Assembly: GCA_047635255.1 (NCBI GenBank)
Contig: JBLIIR010000014.1
Location: 1-24,275 of the forward strand
DNA: 24,275 bases
Origin: Porticoccus sp047635255
Lineage (GTDB): Bacteria; Pseudomonadota; Gammaproteobacteria; Pseudomonadales; Porticoccaceae
Direction: 5' to 3'
This document shows, in pieces, positions 22,903 through 24,275 of the stretch. The position numbers were made by a program, and so were the translations under genes. Position 1 is the first letter of the stretch; every line of letters starts with the position of its first letter. Below the pieces are notes generated by a model. The model did no database searches, was not told where the DNA came from, and saw only the letters and a program-made list of their open reading frames with translations.

Positions 22903-23998
22903 TCAAACCATATTCTTTTCTGAGTATTTCTATGATCTCAGCCTTGGGGTTCTCTGATAGACCTATTTTTTCACCGGTAATCTTTTCGGCAATAGAAGCA
23001 TAAGTTTTTGATACAGCCATTAGCATTTCTTCTGGCAGGTCGGTGTTTCTAGCAATGATTTGACGCTCATCCATACGATCTTTGTTTAGTAATATATCAG
23101 GATCAGGGAAATAGTTAAGCAGTAGTTGACGAAAATCTTCCTTTGAATTTTCTATTATTTTTCCATCTCTGTAGTTGGACCCATCCCAAATTCTGGAAGA
23201 ATCAGGCGTACCAACTTCATCCATATAGATTAGTTTCTCATTTCCTTTTTTGTCTGTAACGTAGCCAAATTCAAATTTTGTATCCACAAAAATTTGGTCC
23301 AACTTAGCTAGCTCAGCACTTATGACATCAAAGCCCTGCGTTAGTAGTGTTTCATAAAGATTGATATCAGAGATATTTTTAAAATTAAAAGCTTGATAGT
23401 TAGAAACAATATCAGCCCGAGTGATATTGACATCATCTACTTCAGGTATGCCCGGCAGGCCTTTTAAGATCCCTTTAGTTGATGGTGTAATCAAAAGCTC
23501 AGGGAGTCTCTGGTCTTTTTTTAGTTCATTTTTAATTTGGATCCCGCAAAATTCACGCTCACCTTTAGAATATGCCCTCCACATAGAGCCAGTAATGTAT
23601 TGCCTGCATATGGCTTCAATCATTAAAGGCTTTGCTTTTTGTACTATCCAGACAAATGGGTGGGGAATATCAAGAATATGGCTATCCGCTAAATTTTTTT
23701 CGCGGAACAATTTGAACCAATAATTAGAAATAGCATTGAGCGAGGCCCCTTTCCCTGGCACTCCGTTCATCTCCTTTTCTCCATGCCAGATACAGTCAAA
23801 TGCAGAAATTCGATCGCTAATTACCATAACTGCTAATGGAGCATCAGGGGCTAAATTGTAGCCCTTTTCTTCTATTAGTCGCTGGCTATCTTCGGGTGTG
23901 AGTGAATACACTGAGCGGACTTTTCCACTATGAATTGGCCTATCTGTGCGTATGGGCAGATCATTATTAATAGCTAGTATTTTGTCAGCAAGGGCCAC
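22895..23998 (-). CDS. purC: SAICAR synthase (long form)
   Basis: It condenses CAIR with aspartate using ATP in purine synthesis. The 367-residue sequence contains IHSGKVRSVYSL (nucleotide loop), VISDRISAFDCIW, PHPFVWIVQKAKPLMIEAICRQYITGSMWR, DTKFEFGYV and MDEVGTPDSSR(I)W. It is much longer than E. coli PurC (237), matching the long variant found in several marine gammaproteobacteria. The start is GTG at 23998 with AGGAT 8 bases upstream; an ATG 10 bases upstream is out of frame. The 3' end overlaps alr by 8 bases. Confidence 0.94.
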   Translation of the reverse strand: MALADKILAINNDLPIRTDRPIHSGKVRSVYSLTPEDSQRLIEEKGYNLAPDAPLAVMVISDRISAFDCIWHGEKEMNGVPGKGASLNAISNYWFKLFREKNLADSHILDIPHPFVWIVQKAKPLMIEAICRQYITGSMWRAYSKGEREFCGIQIKNELKKDQRLPELLITPSTKGILKGLPGIPEVDDVNITRADIVSNYQAFNFKNISDINLYETLLTQGFDVISAELAKLDQIFVDTKFEFGYVTDKKGNEKLIYMDEVGTPDSSRIWDGSNYRDGKIIENSKEDFRQLLLNYFPDPDILLNKDRMDERQIIARNTDLPEEMLMAVSKTYASIAEKITGEKIGLSENPKAEIIEILRKEYGLIT

Positions 23999-24126
23999 TT
24001 TCAGTCATCCTATTTTGTTGTATTTTTGGTTATTCTGCTCATAATTTAGTTTTTTTGGCACGAAATTCTACCAGATGATGCTCACGTTGTTATATGTTTC
24101 GACCTCTTGGCGCTAAAATTAAGAAT

Positions 24127-24275
24127 TTAGCTTGGCCTGACTGCATATTTTCCGCTACCTTGTAGAAAAATTATTACTGCTCCAATAAGGTAAAAACCCT
24201 GAATTTCTAGAGTCCAGCCACCATAATTGTTGGTTTGCAATAACTGATGGCTATGGAATAGAAGAATGGCAAACA
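24127..24275 (-). CDS. DoxX-like membrane protein, C-terminal end (5' end outside window)
   Basis: The minus strand is open from the window edge to TAA at 24127-24129, encoding 48 residues: a short hydrophobic start, then NNYGGWTLEIQGFYLIGAV, IIFLQGSGKYAVRPS. GG-W-E-QGFYLIGA followed by a hydrophobic stretch and G-G-KY resembles the last helix of DoxX family membrane proteins. The fragment is short and the call rests on that pattern alone. It lies upstream of purC on the same strand, about 128 bases from the purC start. Confidence 0.5.
   Translation of the reverse strand, partial: FAILLFHSHQLLQTNNYGGWTLEIQGFYLIGAVIIFLQGSGKYAVRPS

Noticed and set aside
1..24275. CRISPR array, tRNA, rRNA, transposon or phage attachment site
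   Set aside because: No spaced direct repeats, cloverleaf, transposase or terminal inverted repeats were found on reading both strands.

Overview
The window comes from a gammaproteobacterium, probably a marine one of the broad Pseudomonadales/Cellvibrionales/Alteromonadales kind. The support is the family-level look of the proteins (SlyX, RNase T, E. coli-type dihydroorotase, two-domain MaeB, the long form of PurC), an outer membrane with porins and TonB-dependent transport, and an AT-rich composition (low-forties GC by eye). Genus cannot be decided from the sequence. No rRNA, tRNA, CRISPR array, insertion sequence or phage gene was seen, and no gene-free stretch exceeds 300 bases.

Layout. 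Bases 1-3536 (+): the C-terminal 580 residues of a large surface or secreted protein that joins a glycine-rich segment to filamentous-haemagglutinin-like repeats, then a compact tonB-exbB-exbD set. 3650-5158 (+): hisH and hisA without hisF or hisB. 5190-7269 (-): argD-argF. 7395-10042 (-): a PepSY-type membrane protein, a periplasmic FMN-binding protein with the covalent flavinylation motif, and a porin. 10284-12723 (+), divergent from the porin: a small exported His/Cys-rich protein and a ZnuD-like TonB-dependent receptor. A strong Fur-type box lies in the shared intergenic region and overlaps a good promoter for the porin unit. 12924-14357 (+): grxD, a 2-Cys peroxiredoxin and slyX. 14391-16682 (-): maeB. 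16893-17258 (+): a [2Fe-2S] ferredoxin broken by an in-frame TAA. 17271-18971 (-): pyrC-rnt. 19175-22902 (+): argG, gloA, a D-amino-acid aminotransferase and alr. 22895-23998 (-): purC, overlapping the end of alr. 24127-24275 (-): the C-terminal end of a DoxX-like membrane protein.

How the genes work together. Most of the window is core metabolism: histidine, arginine (argF, argD, argG), pyrimidine and purine synthesis, NADPH supply, and peptidoglycan D-amino acids. The most interesting part is the divergent locus at 7.4-12.7 kb. It pairs a TonB-dependent receptor and a metal-binding-looking small periplasmic protein with a porin, a predicted covalent flavoprotein and a two-helix PepSY protein. 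I infer an iron-responsive metal acquisition system that may include a reductive step in the periplasm. The receptor most resembles zinc receptors while the operator resembles Fur, so the metal is an open question. The second notable item is the ferredoxin: if the TAA is counted as one residue, the cysteine spacing is exactly that of an intact adrenodoxin-type protein. This points to a recent nonsense mutation, a sequence error, or readthrough.
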